This document shows positions 20,766 through 30,294 of a stretch of 64,000 nt of DNA, one piece after another. The stretch lies in the NCBI GenBank assembly GCA_015350385.1, contig WNKI01000004.1, positions 337,686-401,685 on the forward strand, read 5' to 3'. The translations under genes and the position numbers were made by a program. Source of the stretch: Aculops lycopersici. Taxonomy: Eukaryota; Arthropoda; Arachnida; Trombidiformes; Eriophyidae. Numbering within the stretch: the first letter of the stretch is position 1; each line of letters begins with the position of its first letter. The notes beneath the pieces were generated by a model. That model did not search any database. It was not told the origin of the DNA and saw only the letters and a program-made list of their open reading frames with translations.

Positions 20766-21431
20766 ATGTTTATGAGAAGCCAGAGATTTGGATCAGCGTT
20801 ATTAGCGCAAGTAACTCGAGTTAGCGAGGGACTTCAATCGAATCAAGGTGCCATTTACACAGCAACCTCAAGACTCATGTCGACCAGCGAGTTTGGCTCT
20901 GGAGCAGGCAAAGGAGGTGGCTCAGGTGGAAGGTTAGTATTGAATAATGACCAAGTTGATAAAGAGGTTAAGATTTCTAAATCTAAATTTGATTCCAAGT
21001 TAAAGTTGACAGCAACCGATGACATGACAGCGAAAGATAAACTAAAGCAGCCTTTAGATGCAAAGACAATCTCTAGATTAAAGAAATTTCTTCGCTCTGC
21101 TTTCGAAGCTATTCTTAGTCCCTTAGATCATTCCCATCCCCCAGCAGAAACTAAGTCTAAACAAAATACTAGTCAGTATATTAACGAATCTTGTGACATT
21201 TCATCGCCAAAACAAACAACCAAACCACTAATGCAACAACCAACTATGAGTAGCATTCGTGAGGCCGGCGGTTCTATGGGCAAGAAGGGTGCTGCCCAGG
21301 AGGAGCAATATTTCAACAAGCAGAACAAGGAGTTGAAGGACAAGTTGAAGGATCACCTCAAGGATGAAATCAAGAAGCATGAGGATGCGATCAAGGCCAC
21401 AAAGGAGTTGATGAAGGAGATTGAGAAATGA
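20766..21431 (+). CDS. Mitochondrial ATP synthase inhibitor IF1
   Basis: IF1 binds F1-ATPase when the matrix acidifies and blocks ATP hydrolysis. I propose two exons, 20766-20932 and 21254-21431, giving 114 residues: an Arg/Ser-rich presequence ('MFMRSQRFGSALLAQ'), a Gly-rich 'GSGAGKGGGSGG', then 'SIREAGGSMGKK' (the inhibitory segment) and a charged coiled-coil helix ('NKELKDKLKDHLKDEIKK'). Length and order match animal IF1. The donor is AG|GTTAGT and the acceptor TAG; an AG three bases earlier would add one Ser. The 321-bp intron is a multiple of three without an in-frame stop, so an unspliced product of 221 residues is also readable. Upstream in-frame ATG at 20691 is less likely because the presequence starts at 20766. 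Confidence 0.88.
   Translation: MFMRSQRFGSALLAQVTRVSEGLQSNQGAIYTATSRLMSTSEFGSGAGKGGGSGGRLVLNNDQVDKEVKISKSKFDSKLKLTATDDMTAKDKLKQPLDAKTISRLKKFLRSAFEAILSPLDHSHPPAETKSKQNTSQYINESCDISSPKQTTKPLMQQPTMSSIREAGGSMGKKGAAQEEQYFNKQNKELKDKLKDHLKDEIKKHEDAIKATKELMKEIEK
20933..21253 (+). other. Stop-free 3n intron of IF1 (possible exitron)
   Basis: 321 bp, GT...AG. It stays open in the IF1 frame and encodes a Lys/Asp/Ser-rich 107-residue insert exactly between the Gly-rich region and the inhibitory SIREAGG motif. Confidence 0.6.
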
Positions 21432-21583
21432 TGTCGTTGTTTCATTTAACACTTGTTTCATCATAAATTCAAGCAGAACTCAGTCAGTCAGTCAGTCTTT
21501 TGTAGAGCACATATAACATTTACCATTAGTCATACAAATGAATGAAAGAATGGATTGAGGCTAAAACTGAAACTAAGTTCAAT

Positions 21584-21589
21584 AATAAA
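21584..21589 (+). promoter_or_regulatory. Poly(A) signal AATAAA of IF1
   Basis: Canonical hexamer 153 bp after the IF1 stop codon. Confidence 0.65.
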
Positions 21590-22623
21590 GCGTGACTCTT
21601 TGCTTCGTTATCAATCTTAGATTTGCTCCGATTTGATAAGATCAAATTCTCCTTATTCTTAAGCCTTGTGTGTTTGAGTTAAGAATGAAACTGACACCAA
21701 ACTAAAAGTCTACTTCATCATTCCTATCTCCGTTGGCTTATGTTATGTAAAGTTGCTTTGCAGTATCTTACGTTGGATTGTGTTATACCTTGCTACGCTA
21801 TGTGGTGTTATGTTATGTAATGTCCCACTGAAGCTATTGTTTTCAGCAAAAGGTAAAGCAATCAATTTCAAGTGTCTCGACACTAAACTCCAGTGTCAAC
21901 AACAGCAACAACAACATCAAAAGCTAGCAAGTGGAGAACAGGAATGGAAATTTAACTCTTCGCACGAAAACTACTGACTGACTCATCGGGAGTCAAGTTA
22001 TTACAACTAGTGTTCTTATTTACCCCGACGATTCTGGGCCAAAAGGCAGGAGTTTGAGCGATACGAATATGAATACATATAGAGTGTGTGAGTTATGCTA
22101 CCTGTTGGCTTTAGGGCGACTCTAACTCTTAGAACCACTTGCTATTCTTACAATAGCAACTTCAACGGTAACACGAGAAGAGAATGAGGAACAGGTTGAC
22201 ACAAATATTTAAAGAAAAACAAGTGTCTCTTATATTAAACTACCACTAGATATCCGTCGTTTCGCTCGAGCTCGCGATCGTCAGAACAATAGCTGCAGGT
22301 CCGGTGGCTCCGGCCACCTGTTCGAGTTTCATATTCGAAGGAAGTCTAAGCGGTCGTTAGTGACTCTCGTAGTTGGCTTCAACTATGAGGAAACTAAACG
22401 AAATAGAATTCGTTTCGCGCTCATCCAGCGGTTGAGATTTGCTGCCGGCACCGGAATCCCAGGTAATTGGTCCATGTTTTTGCTGCTCTCGCTACTGCCT
22501 CTACTACTGCTGCTAAATAATCATTCGCGATTATCTCCAGAAGCTCACCCGTTACGCTTGCACAGTGACTGACTTGATTGAGCCACCTAGCCAGTGGCGG
22601 AGGATCATTTGTACAGGTGCGGC

Positions 22624-22624
<1 letters not shown>

Positions 22625-22665
<41 letters not shown>
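22625..22665. repeat. (GA)n microsatellite
   Basis: About 20 AG/GA dinucleotides followed by an 'ACTCACCTGTTG' motif. Confidence 0.95.
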
Positions 22666-22667
<2 letters not shown>

Positions 22668-23182
22668 CACCTGTTGACTAGACTCTACGATGCGCTCTTT
22701 GTATTGCTCCGAGCAAGCTGCTTGTAAGCGACAGCTACTCATCCCTAGCAATGCGTTTTGTAAGCGAAGTATCTTTCCTTACAAGTGTTTGCATTTACAC
22801 AAGCCGATTATTTGATTTAACTCGGCAAAGAGTTGACCTGTCGATTGTTGGCGGGGGATCGAGACGGGTATCCAATGGCTTCTAAGCGGCGGCGGCGGCG
22901 GCGGCTACGAAGACTTAGAATTAAATGGCTCTCTCAAATTTTAATTGATCTTGACTGGGGATTGAATTTCATTTACCTTACAAGCCGAGTTATTTCTTAA
23001 CTTGAATTTACTGCTCCCTTACTTTCTCTTCGTATGAGTTCCGTATGTTCGAGGGTTTGGGCATAGGGAGAAAATTGTACCCCAATAGAGTACAATAAAC
23101 TAATAATAATTCAATTGACTCCCGAAGGCATCAATTGAATTTTCGACCATTTTGGTCGCGGTGATAACCAAAATAAAAAGCA

Positions 23183-24001
23183 ATGACAACAATCATGAAC
23201 CGAGAGAAGAGATTGGCAAACTCAATGGTGCTTCTGGTGGCCTCGGTGACACTAGCGATTGCGGCACTCAATCACGTCGCCGTCGACGGCTCTACCATCA
23301 CGGAAACTACAGTAACAGAACCGAAGCCATTGTTGCTACAACTGCCACCCAGGCATCGTCCAAATCTTCATGGAAAAAACAAGAACCGCCAATTGGCCAT
23401 TAATCCCTTCGAGTTCATGTGTATCCTCAAGCCGGAAGTGAGTCGTTGTGTTGCCCTCTTGGGCGATGATATGGAAGTAAGCGCGTTTAGGGACAATGGC
23501 TGTTGTGCATTAGTTAGCCGGAGCTGTGGTACGATTGTCGCATGTTTGTTTCAGGATGCTTGTTCCGAGGAGTTTACAGATATGGATTGTCCAAGCAAGA
23601 TCCAAATGTCAAAGAAGCTCGACAATGTCGATAGGCAACTAGAGAAGTTGAATCAAACATCCGAAAAAGGATGGGAGACCACCGGAAAAGAACCGGACGG
23701 TGGAAAAAGCGGCGACGAGGAGTCGAGAACTAGGCGACCGCGACCACGACCGCGATCGACCACCACCCCAAAGCCGCCATCGAGCACCACCTCAGAGCCG
23801 CCGTCAAAATCAACGACACACAAACCGAAGCGCGGCTCTTCGACAACCAAGAAGTCTCACCGCACATCAACCACCAGTAGCTCAAATTCCACGCAGGAAC
23901 CGAAGAAACTTGTTTCAAAGGTTGAAAAGACAGAGAAGATGGCGAAGTATTTTGATAATAAGTCGCAGAAGCATGAGGAGGAGGAGGAGTGGAAGGACTA
24001 G
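23183..24001 (+). CDS. Secreted 8-cysteine, mucin-like protein of unknown function
   Basis: I do not recognise a named family. The 272-residue product has a signal peptide (hydrophobic core 'SMVLLVASVTLAIAALNHV', residues about 14-32). A compact domain at about 76-135 follows with eight cysteines, including a GCC pair, compatible with four disulfides. Next is a short charged, possibly helical stretch, then a Thr/Ser/Pro/Arg/Lys-rich tail typical of O-glycosylated or chitin-associated secreted proteins, ending in an acidic 'EEEEEWKD'. The start ATG is the first in frame; a second lies four codons later. It ends 16 bp before an AATAAA and is convergent with the large minus-strand gene. A salivary, cuticular or gut-lining role is possible but not shown. 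Confidence 0.75.
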   Translation: MTTIMNREKRLANSMVLLVASVTLAIAALNHVAVDGSTITETTVTEPKPLLLQLPPRHRPNLHGKNKNRQLAINPFEFMCILKPEVSRCVALLGDDMEVSAFRDNGCCALVSRSCGTIVACLFQDACSEEFTDMDCPSKIQMSKKLDNVDRQLEKLNQTSEKGWETTGKEPDGGKSGDEESRTRRPRPRPRSTTTPKPPSSTTSEPPSKSTTHKPKRGSSTTKKSHRTSTTSSSNSTQEPKKLVSKVEKTEKMAKYFDNKSQKHEEEEEWKD

Positions 24002-24017
24002 AAAAACGATAATGAGG

Positions 24018-24023
24018 AATAAA
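24018..24023 (+). promoter_or_regulatory. Poly(A) signal of the 8-cysteine gene
   Basis: AATAAA 17 bp past the stop codon. Confidence 0.65.
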
Positions 24024-24100
24024 AATAAGCGATTGCTACGACGGTGATTGTTGATTGGATAGCAAGCTACCACTACTATTCAACTTGATGAATAGTAGTT

Positions 24101-24106
24101 TTTATT
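24101..24106 (-). promoter_or_regulatory. Poly(A) signal of the 1998-residue gene
   Basis: AATAAA on the minus strand about 190 bp past the stop codon. Confidence 0.55.
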
Positions 24107-24297
24107 CTATTTGAATCGATGACGAGCTGAGATTTAGTTGGAGTTTTCAGTTTTTGCGCAACTCTTTGCTTGGAGGTGTTTCAGGTAAAAAGAGGGAGTG
24201 AGAGAGAAAGTTGAAAGGTGAAGAAGTAATAAATAGCAACTAGCTAGCTTGCCAACTGAATCTTGTTGCTTCTAATGTTGATGGCTACCTGATGCAG

Positions 24298-27200
24298 CTA
24301 CCTGTTGATATCGTTGCCGCCAATTATCTTCTTGTGTAATCCTTTTCGAATGCCAGCCACGAGCAAAAGTGGCGAAGAAGTCCAGGCTTTAAACTTAGCC
24401 GACTTAGTCGATTGGCTTCCATTTGGCGATCGTTTAATCTGATTACAGCAACCACTTGTTGTTGACTCATAGAGCGGGCAGTTGTTGCAATTAGAATGGC
24501 TCAATGCATTGCCGTCGACACTGCTAGTGGTACAGGCAGTGGCGACAGGTGACTGCGCCAAGTTGCTTCTCCCCCCTCCAGTTATACACTTCAGATTGTG
24601 TTGCCTCTTCTTCCGATCATTCTCACTCTCGTCTCTAGTCAGCGTTGTCGCTTCCTCCTTGGCGATAGTCATTACTGATGTGGTGATGGCATTCTTTGGA
24701 GTGGTCGAGGATTTGGCACGATGCTTTTGGTGATGCTCTTGAGGTTGCTTTTGTTGTTTGGCACTTTTTGCTGTTGCATTAATTGATTGTTTTAAACCGC
24801 CGCCACTTGAGACTAGCTCCCGTTTACCTTTTCGGTTATTGAGCTCACTTATGTTGCACTCGACGTCGTCGCTGTCGTCGTTGCCGTTAGCACCATCGCC
24901 GCAACGACTGTTATGACTATGGTCATTAGATAATAATGCTGCCGCTGGGTTCATAATGCAACAGTTCGGGTGGCACTCGTTGCACTCGCAAGTGTTTGCA
25001 TCATCAGTAGAGGCAGCACCTTGGTCGTTGGTGACGACAACCCTTTGGTGTTTTCCATCGTTGCTGGCCATTTTAGTCTTGATTCCACGATTGCGATCAT
25101 ACTCTTGATTCTCGTTGCTAGTTTTGCCTAAAGCGCCAGATTCACCAAGACCAAGACTAATACCAGAAGCAGCAGCGGCATTGAGCTGAGCTCTCTGCTT
25201 TTTCGTGATGGTTGCCGAGCCGCTGGCTTCGCATTGTCCGTGCGCCAGACGAGAACACTGGCAACAGGTAGTGGTCGATGGATCCCGTTGCTCCTCGTCC
25301 TCGTCGCTCTCGGTGCCGTAACAAAACCGAGGCGACAACTTCATTGCATCCTCCGTCGAGCTCATCATTCGCAAGCGCGTTCCTCCAATTGGTACACGCT
25401 GCAGTAGTGGCTGGCCATTTGTTACAAGATTTCCTCCATGCGGCTGTTGTTGTTGTTGCTGACTACGTTGACTGTTACTATGGTTGTGATGATGTTGACT
25501 CTCTTGGTTGTGGATCTTGTTTACACTCGACGCGGCGCCAAACGGCAGCTTTCTCTGAGGCGAAGCGTAGAAGTCGTTGACACTTTGATTGTTGATTAGA
25601 TTGCTGCTGTTATTTCTACCTGCGCTACATGTGAAGCAATGACAGCAATCGCTATCTCGTCTCTTATTCGAGGGGCTAGTGTAGATTTGGTTGTTGTTGT
25701 TGTTACTTGAACTTAAGCCAGCGGGACTTTGGTGCAAGTGTCTCGCGAGGAGGGAAACGTTTCGCATTGTGCCATCCAAGATGAGCCGATCGCACGAGGA
25801 CGAGTGCGAGGGTGGCGCGTTGGTGGCCAGGGCGCCGATTAACGCGCCCGACGAGTTTGAGGAACAGTATTTCCGGCTGCCCAATAGGCGCAGGTGGTGG
25901 TGGTTGTGATGGGGATTCATGTGAATTTGATGAACTTGTTGCGGTTGCGGTTGCGGGTAAGCATGGTGATCGCTGACTGGTCGTCCTCTCGGATTAAAGG
26001 CCAACAGTTGGCTCCTTCCAGCATTGCAGCTGCTTCCATTAGCCCCGCTACCTCTGCTCGTCGATCTCAAGCGCTGGCACCGGAAGGAGGTGTAGACGAC
26101 AATGACGCAAATCAAGGCAAACAAACACGAGAACACAATCACAGTTTGCAAAACTCGTTCAGTTGTAAGCTTGTAACTGACATCGCCACCACCACTGCTG
26201 CTGATTGAAGATGGCGGCTGATGTGCAACCCGTTGCCCACTGCCACTGTCGCTCACCTGTTGACCAGCCGATGCGCTCTTAGGGGTATTGCTAGCACTAA
26301 CGCTGTAAATAGAGTCTAGCAATTTGTAAAATAATTGGCTCATGAAATTGCCGCCATCATTTCTGCTTGTCGCTGGATTCAATGAAGTCGATGTCTCAAT
26401 TTGCGTCTTATTGTTACTGCTGTTACCGCCACTAGACTTAACTCGCTCAGGTAACTTGCCGAGCGTTGAATTAGCCACTGAAAGCGTGCCGGTCATTTTA
26501 ACGTAATGGCCGCCAGAGGGAATGTTGCCAGCATCAGTTTCATTTGAGCCATAAGACTTGAGCACTTTTCCAGCTCCTCCACTTTGAACTGCACCACTAG
26601 TTATCACTTGTTGCCGCTTCTGATGCTCGAGTTTTCGATTTAAATTTCTATTCGAGTTTAAACTCAAATCACTTTCCCCCTCGTCTCGCTTGCCACTCTC
26701 CTCTTCGTCCCCATCGTTCTTGTTGCCGCTATTGTTCTCCTCGCCGTAACCATCGCCGGTGCTTAGTGTTTCGACAACCTGTTGACGCGCCGGCGGTGGC
26801 CGTGCCGTCGCCATCGCAGCCACCGCCTGTGGTCTTGGAGTCGTTGTCATTGGAATCATGGAAGTGACACCAGTCGTCGAGTCGCTTACATACTTTGTCC
26901 TCGTCACCAAGTTCCTGAAGCTATTGTTGTTGCCACTGTCGCCCCTTCCATCGCTTGGGGCCATAGCATTAGTATCAGTGTTGGCATTTGTGTTCCCTAA
27001 ACCACCAACAGCAAGCGGGCTGGCCAGTTTCGCTCGAAATCTCTCGTCGCCTCGTTGATGCTTGTGGCTCGAATTCCACTTTGAGGTGAAGTAAGCTTGC
27101 TGATTCTGATTATTTTGAGGAACATTTTGATGCGGATGAGAATGCGCAACCACTTGTTGTTGAACGTTGCCAATAGAGACACTCTCGCTACTTCCGACTG

Positions 27201-30200
27201 TCGAATTTGCTGATGGACGACGACGGAAGTGTCGCTGCTGCTCTTGGATCGGCGACACTGTTGTCACTTTACCAGAATCGACCTGTTGATCGTCGTCGGG
27301 AGAGGCGACGGTGATGGTTGAGCTGAGCAAAATTGGTGCGGGACTTGGATGCTGCCAGATAGCATTTCCTTCGATGACCACCTGATGCTCATGTTGATGA
27401 TTTTGGTTCACCGGCAACTTGTTGCCGCCTTTTGTCTGATGATTTGCACTACCCAAAGCGTTGTGAGCCGCGCGCCCAAATGCAGAGGCCACCAATCGGG
27501 CAGGACTGGTTAGGGGTCCACTGTGATACATGCCCATTGGCATGCCCATAGTCTGTTGGCCTCTTACCTGTTGCCGCACCTGTTGAGTTTCAGTGAAAGT
27601 CTTGGTGGTGGCAATTGAGTGCTGCTGCTGCTGTTTTATCGACTGCTCGCTGCCTAGTGGCGGCGGCGCCCAAGATTTAAACCAATCGATGCCCCGCTGA
27701 CCATGGCCACTGACACCTGTCGCAACCTCTGCCTCCTTCCTCCTTTTGACCGGAAGTTTCAACTTATCCTGTTCCTCCTCCGACTCAAGCGCAACATCCC
27801 TCGCCTCTTCCACTCCCATTGGCTGAATCGTCTTTAGCAAACCACCTGACTCAGCCGCCAAGTTGAACGGAACACTACCGCGAGCTTGGCTTGTTTTCCA
27901 AGGCGCCATCTGAAATGGCAGCGAGGAGGATGCTGAGCTGGTAGCTTGCGTGGTAGTGGTTCCGTTGAGCTCCTCTTGCAATTGCTTGATTCTCGCCCTT
28001 GTCTCGCGTAATTTGCGCAAAATTTCACTCAAACTACCTGTCGTCGGGTGAAAGTTTCCATTATTATCGCCGCCATCGTAGCCCTTACCGCTATCGCTTG
28101 CAATCAGTTCAGTTTTGGCTGAAGTAGCATCTCTACTTGTCGATTGCTGTTTGGCGCCCTCGGCTGACACCTGTGCGATTGAAGGCTGTCTCTCGTCTTG
28201 GTCGATGGTGCCACTGCTGAAGCTGCCGGCATTTGAATTGGCTGACGCCAATCGGCTGGCGCCAAAAGGATCACTCGTTGATGTTGCGTCACCATCGCCA
28301 GTCAAAACTGCTAATGGAGTTTGATGGCCGTTTGATGGAAGTAATAATTTTGATGTCGGATCTTGATTTTGAATTAGATTGCGTAACTCTTGCTGTCTAC
28401 TTGCGGTGCTTATTAGTTTATCTGAGCCAATGTCAATCGGTGAAGTCACAACGCTGCTGGAAACAACCACTTCGCTTGATTGCTGCGAATCAAATGGTTG
28501 CTTGCGAGAATCTCGCAAAAAGTTAACCACTTTACCATTGCTGCTTCCGTTTAGCTTAAGCTGCGCTATTGTTTCTTCTGGCGTCGGCACAAACGGCACC
28601 ACTTGTTGATTTTCCTGCCGGTGCTGCTTTTGCTGTCCGCTTAAAATCCGTGAGTTTTTATCCTCTTCATTTGATGACATAACAGGCCTGACAATCTGTA
28701 GATTATGCTTCTTCGGCTTTAAGCCATTTAGCTTGCCATGAGAGGACTTGTCACTTCCGATGAATGTGCTAAATCTCTCGCTCTCATCACCTTGACCACG
28801 ACCACCTGTAAATCCTCTGATTGATGGATAGTCAGTTGGTTGCCAATCAGAATCTTCGTTTGCCTGGATCAAACTAGCCATTGTCATTTGCTCGCCCCCT
28901 CCATCTCTAATTTGCTCGTGTCGTTGATGGTCCCGTTCAGTGTCATGGTTGTTCTTTTCGTTTCTATTGCCGTAGTCGTCGCGATTGTCATCAACGTTGT
29001 CGTTGTCGTCATCGTAAACTTGATTCTTGACCACTGGCTCAATCGTTGTTGTCTCACTCGTGGGTCGCTCCAAACTTCCGGTCAGAGACTCGTGAGTGAC
29101 AAGTCTTGGTGGGGCAACAAAGACTCCCATCGGCGCCGGGTCCTCGTAGTTCGAACTCTCGTTGGCTACAATATGATCGTGTAAATTGAATCTGCTCTCA
29201 AACTCGCTCTTGATTTCTTGATCGATTTGGCCCAAATGCCGCTCGGTTTCTTCCAATTGAGGCTGTTGCAATTTAAGCGGCTCCTCGTGTACTACAAGAA
29301 TTCCGTTATGTTGATGTTGTAGATTGTGATGCAACGGAATACTCTGCTGCACTCTCGGCCCCCGAGTTTCAAGTGAGACCAAAACGGGTGGTGCACCATT
29401 TTGTCCCGAAGTTGGCACAAAACTAGCAGTCATAGGCCCTTGCTGTACATTTGGCATTGAGGCAATGAAATCCTGTTGCTGTAGATGCGGTGGTGGCAGA
29501 AAGATGGGCAATCGATATCCCAAATGATTGTGGTTTCTATCTGCATTTGTAAGTGCTCGCATTTGCTGCTGAATTGAGGACTTCGAGGGACGGTCTTGAT
29601 TTTGTGTCATATGCGACAAATAACTAGTGCCACCATTGAGTTGAGTTTGATGCAACTTCTTCCTCAATCTCTGGAGATTGCTCGCCATTTCCGGTCGCTT
29701 TAAAATCATTTGTTTGCTAAGCAAATTTGGCACAAAGGAAACAAGAGAAAATCTCGGCCGCATTAGCAAACTGCGAATGGCATCAGTGGGTTTATTGTTT
29801 GCATTATTGCTGTGACTCTTTTCATTTGACAAAGATGCGATTACCCTTGACTCACTTGATTCCATCGAATCATCATGAATAGAAGAAGTGTATGAGGCAT
29901 CGTCAATGAGTTGGCCGCCTGAAATCTTGTGTTCTAATGAGCGAAATTGTATATTAGTCGAGTGGTTATTTGGCAACTCAATCGCTGAAACTGCGTTGAG
30001 CAATGTAAATGAGCAACAATAACAACAGTAGGTTAATAGTAACAGGTAAGTTAATAATGGTATCACATTATAATTGACTAGAATGAATGACTTTGATATC
30101 AAACGTTTTCTATCTCTTCTTTTAATTGTTTCTTTTCTTCCATATTGATCTTCTATCTCATGATTATCAGTATCATAACTGGGATTCAATTTGATCTTGA

Positions 30201-30294
30201 ACCTGAATGATTTTTTGCCTCCAAGTTTGGTGATTCGCCGGCAACTCGACGATGACCAATCGGCCAGTCGCTTGTACTTGATTCTTCGCTTCAT
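24298..30294 (-). CDS. Very large single-pass membrane protein, family not recognised
   Basis: One uninterrupted 1998-codon frame from an ATG. A basic N-terminus of about 70 residues is followed by a Leu/Tyr/Cys-rich hydrophobic segment (about 73-105) that could be an internal signal sequence. Then comes a Gln/Asn/Ser/His-rich, mostly disordered region of about 1270 residues with several N-glycosylation motifs. A clear membrane helix follows near 1380-1403 ('TVIVFSCLFALICVIVV'), stopped by Arg residues. About 590 residues follow, with three Cys clusters ('DCCHCFTCSAG', 'TTCCQCSRLAHGQC', 'CECNECHPNCC') that could bind metal or be palmitoylated. Short predicted helices ('LSEILRKLRETRARIKQLQEEL') occur mid-protein. 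The topology suggests a type I receptor or adhesion protein with a long cytoplasmic tail, but I cannot name a homologue. Introns inside such a long low-complexity frame cannot be excluded. Confidence 0.75.
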   Translation of the reverse strand: MKRRIKYKRLADWSSSSCRRITKLGGKKSFRFKIKLNPSYDTDNHEIEDQYGRKETIKRRDRKRLISKSFILVNYNVIPLLTYLLLLTYCCYCCSFTLLNAVSAIELPNNHSTNIQFRSLEHKISGGQLIDDASYTSSIHDDSMESSESRVIASLSNEKSHSNNANNKPTDAIRSLLMRPRFSLVSFVPNLLSKQMILKRPEMASNLQRLRKKLHQTQLNGGTSYLSHMTQNQDRPSKSSIQQQMRALTNADRNHNHLGYRLPIFLPPPHLQQQDFIASMPNVQQGPMTASFVPTSGQNGAPPVLVSLETRGPRVQQSIPLHHNLQHQHNGILVVHEEPLKLQQPQLEETERHLGQIDQEIKSEFESRFNLHDHIVANESSNYEDPAPMGVFVAPPRLVTHESLTGSLERPTSETTTIEPVVKNQVYDDDNDNVDDNRDDYGNRNEKNNHDTERDHQRHEQIRDGGGEQMTMASLIQANEDSDWQPTDYPSIRGFTGGRGQGDESERFSTFIGSDKSSHGKLNGLKPKKHNLQIVRPVMSSNEEDKNSRILSGQQKQHRQENQQVVPFVPTPEETIAQLKLNGSSNGKVVNFLRDSRKQPFDSQQSSEVVVSSSVVTSPIDIGSDKLISTASRQQELRNLIQNQDPTSKLLLPSNGHQTPLAVLTGDGDATSTSDPFGASRLASANSNAGSFSSGTIDQDERQPSIAQVSAEGAKQQSTSRDATSAKTELIASDSGKGYDGGDNNGNFHPTTGSLSEILRKLRETRARIKQLQEELNGTTTTQATSSASSSLPFQMAPWKTSQARGSVPFNLAAESGGLLKTIQPMGVEEARDVALESEEEQDKLKLPVKRRKEAEVATGVSGHGQRGIDWFKSWAPPPLGSEQSIKQQQQHSIATTKTFTETQQVRQQVRGQQTMGMPMGMYHSGPLTSPARLVASAFGRAAHNALGSANHQTKGGNKLPVNQNHQHEHQVVIEGNAIWQHPSPAPILLSSTITVASPDDDQQVDSGKVTTVSPIQEQQRHFRRRPSANSTVGSSESVSIGNVQQQVVAHSHPHQNVPQNNQNQQAYFTSKWNSSHKHQRGDERFRAKLASPLAVGGLGNTNANTDTNAMAPSDGRGDSGNNNSFRNLVTRTKYVSDSTTGVTSMIPMTTTPRPQAVAAMATARPPPARQQVVETLSTGDGYGEENNSGNKNDGDEEESGKRDEGESDLSLNSNRNLNRKLEHQKRQQVITSGAVQSGGAGKVLKSYGSNETDAGNIPSGGHYVKMTGTLSVANSTLGKLPERVKSSGGNSSNNKTQIETSTSLNPATSRNDGGNFMSQLFYKLLDSIYSVSASNTPKSASAGQQVSDSGSGQRVAHQPPSSISSSGGGDVSYKLTTERVLQTVIVFSCLFALICVIVVYTSFRCQRLRSTSRGSGANGSSCNAGRSQLLAFNPRGRPVSDHHAYPQPQPQQVHQIHMNPHHNHHHLRLLGSRKYCSSNSSGALIGALATNAPPSHSSSCDRLILDGTMRNVSLLARHLHQSPAGLSSSNNNNNQIYTSPSNKRRDSDCCHCFTCSAGRNNSSNLINNQSVNDFYASPQRKLPFGAASSVNKIHNQESQHHHNHSNSQRSQQQQQQPHGGNLVTNGQPLLQRVPIGGTRLRMMSSTEDAMKLSPRFCYGTESDEDEEQRDPSTTTCCQCSRLAHGQCEASGSATITKKQRAQLNAAAASGISLGLGESGALGKTSNENQEYDRNRGIKTKMASNDGKHQRVVVTNDQGAASTDDANTCECNECHPNCCIMNPAAALLSNDHSHNSRCGDGANGNDDSDDVECNISELNNRKGKRELVSSGGGLKQSINATAKSAKQQKQPQEHHQKHRAKSSTTPKNAITTSVMTIAKEEATTLTRDESENDRKKRQHNLKCITGGGRSNLAQSPVATACTTSSVDGNALSHSNCNNCPLYESTTSGCCNQIKRSPNGSQSTKSAKFKAWTSSPLLLVAGIRKGLHKKIIGGNDINR

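Larger units (their letters stand above)
21432..23182. other. IF1 3'UTR and intergenic DNA
   Basis: Contains the IF1 poly(A) signal (21584-21589), short repeats of 'ttatgttatgtaa' type near 21740-21820, a GA microsatellite (22625-22665) and a GGC tract near 22887-22906. No protein-coding signal is convincing. Confidence 0.6.
24002..24297. other. Tail-to-tail intergenic region
   Basis: Holds poly(A) signals of both convergent genes: AATAAA at 24018-24023 (+) and its complement at 24101-24106 (-). No coding signal. Confidence 0.65.
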
